Below are positions 62,681 through 64,000 of a stretch of 64,000 bases of DNA, one piece after another. The DNA is from an uncultured Bacteroidales bacterium. Lineage in GTDB: Bacteria > Bacteroidota > Bacteroidia > Bacteroidales > FEN-979. The notes below the pieces were generated by a model. The model had not been told where the DNA came from. It made no database searches and saw only the letters and a list, made by a program, of their open reading frames with translations. The translations under genes were made by a program, and so were the position numbers. The number at the start of each line of letters is the position of its first letter. Positions within the stretch are counted from its first letter, which is position 1. Location: assembly GCA_903845055.1 (NCBI GenBank), contig CAIMWF010000038.1, forward strand, positions 1 to 64,000, read 5' to 3'.

Positions 62681-64000
62681 ATGCATGACGATATGGATTT
62701 GACCAGCCCGGTGCCGGTTCCCGGCGACCTTCAACTGGAGCCTGGAAGGGCGACCATTGTTGCTGTTCTGCGCAGGCGGGCTGAACTGCTTCCCGCGAAA
62801 AGGGTCTTTACCTTCCTTGCCAACGGGGAGGACGAGACAGGTTCCTTAACGTATGCTTCGCTCGACTTGGGCGCACGGAACATCGCGGTGAAACTGGAAG
62901 CGCTGGGATTGACGGGTAAGAAGGTCCTGATGTTTTACCCCCCCGGTTTCGATTTTATCCTTGCCTTCTTCGGTTGCCTGTATGCAGGGGTGATCCCTGC
63001 AACAGCCTACCCGCCACGCAAAAACCGGTCGCTTCACCGTATCCGCACCATTGCTGCCGATTGCGGCGCCGATTCTATTCTCACCACCGATGCGATCGCC
63101 CGTTCGCTGGAACGGAATTTTGCCGAAGACCCTTTGCTTGCAGGCCTTCCCTGGCATGCAACGGATACCTGGCCGGTTTCCGGTCCATCCCCATCCCCGG
63201 CATTTGAACCAGGATTCGAAGACCTGGCATTCCTTCAATATACTTCAGGTTCAACCGGCGATCCAAAGGGGGTGATGGTCAGCCACCGTAACATCATGTA
63301 CAACCTGCGTTCGCTGCAGCTGATCTTCCGGATCACCCCCGGTGATGTTGCCGTGCACTGGGTGCCCCAGTTTCACGATCTCGGGCTGATCTTCGGAATC
63401 CTCGAAACCGTCTTTTCAGGATCCCTTGCCGTGCTCATCCCGCCGTTTATCTTTATTTCAAACCCTGTCCTCCTGCTTGGGGCGATCACACGCTACCGCG
63501 CAACCGTGAGCGGGCAGCCCGATTTTGCCTTTAACCATTGCGTGGAAAAGACCGATGCGGCCCGGATTGAACACCTTGACCTGTCGTCGCTGCGGGTCAT
63601 GTACAGCGGCGCCGAACCGGTGAGAAAGTCAACCCTCGACCGGTTCTTTTCAACATTTGCCCCGGCCGGACTTAAAGCAGCCTCCCTCATCCCCGCATAC
63701 GGGATGGCTGAATCCACCCTGATCCTGGTCGGTGGGTCGGTGACGGAACCGCCTTTCTTTCTTCCTGTCAGTACCGCAGCGCTCGAAAAAAACCTGGTGG
63801 TCACCGTAAATGAGCCGGATACCAGCACGGACATCCAGTGGATTGCAAGCAACGGAAGGCCGCAAATGGATACCTCCATGCTGGTCATGGACCCCGAAAC
63901 CTGTGAAATACTGCAGCCCGGTAAGGTAGGGGAAATTTGGGCCGGCGGGAGCACGGTGACCATGGGATATTTCGGCAAGCCTCTGCTGACGGAGAGCGTT
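62681..64000 (+). CDS. Fatty-acyl-AMP ligase (AMP-binding, FAAL-like), truncated by the right window edge
   Basis: In-frame read MHDDMDLTSPVPVPGDLQLEPGRATIVAVLRRRAELLPAKRVFTFL...FLQYTSGSTGDPKGVMVSHRNI...VHWVPQFHDLGLIFGIL...YGMAEST, no stop before 64000. Confidence 0.9.
   Translation, partial: MHDDMDLTSPVPVPGDLQLEPGRATIVAVLRRRAELLPAKRVFTFLANGEDETGSLTYASLDLGARNIAVKLEALGLTGKKVLMFYPPGFDFILAFFGCLYAGVIPATAYPPRKNRSLHRIRTIAADCGADSILTTDAIARSLERNFAEDPLLAGLPWHATDTWPVSGPSPSPAFEPGFEDLAFLQYTSGSTGDPKGVMVSHRNIMYNLRSLQLIFRITPGDVAVHWVPQFHDLGLIFGILETVFSGSLAVLIPPFIFISNPVLLLGAITRYRATVSGQPDFAFNHCVEKTDAARIEHLDLSSLRVMYSGAEPVRKSTLDRFFSTFAPAGLKAASLIPAYGMAESTLILVGGSVTEPPFFLPVSTAALEKNLVVTVNEPDTSTDIQWIASNGRPQMDTSMLVMDPETCEILQPGKVGEIWAGGSTVTMGYFGKPLLTESV

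Noticed and set aside
1-64000. tRNA, rRNA, transposase/IS, prophage or known anti-phage defence genes
   Set aside because: None could be recognised on either strand from motifs; absence is limited by reading without search tools

Overview
64 kb of a Bacteroidetes/Bacteroidales-type chromosome. The lineage is inferred from TAnnTTTG -7 promoter elements, type IX secretion C-terminal tails, DUF6029, Omp28 and FISUMP-like proteins. The window is gene-dense and mostly housekeeping or envelope genes: dxs, manA-like, rbfA, rsmA, an acyl-CoA carboxylase operon, ABC transporters, an Rh-type ammonium channel, three T9SS-tailed secreted proteins, and a TonB receptor. At the right edge an acyl/glyco-lipid-like operon (FabH-SDR-GT2-GNAT-MBOAT-SGNH) is divergent from a fatty-acyl-AMP ligase that runs off the window. 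I found no CRISPR, tRNA, rRNA, transposase, or recognisable defence system. The most unusual structure is a family of short tandem repeats (7-, 8- and 9-bp units) placed flush against stop codons or just upstream of start codons. Unrelated loci share near-identical 27-35 bp copies, and three co-directional gene junctions have the same layout: stop, 8/9-mer array, spacer, 7-mer array, start. Other notable items: a duplicated 12-bp palindrome that is probably the operator of a MarR regulator; two ~97% identical FISUMP-like lipoproteins whose similarity stops at the CDS boundaries; a compound REP/MITE-like palindromic element at about 62.39-62.52 kb; a bacterial TMTC-like protein; and a stripped-down PBP4-like peptidase. 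All identifications come from reading motifs; no database search was run.
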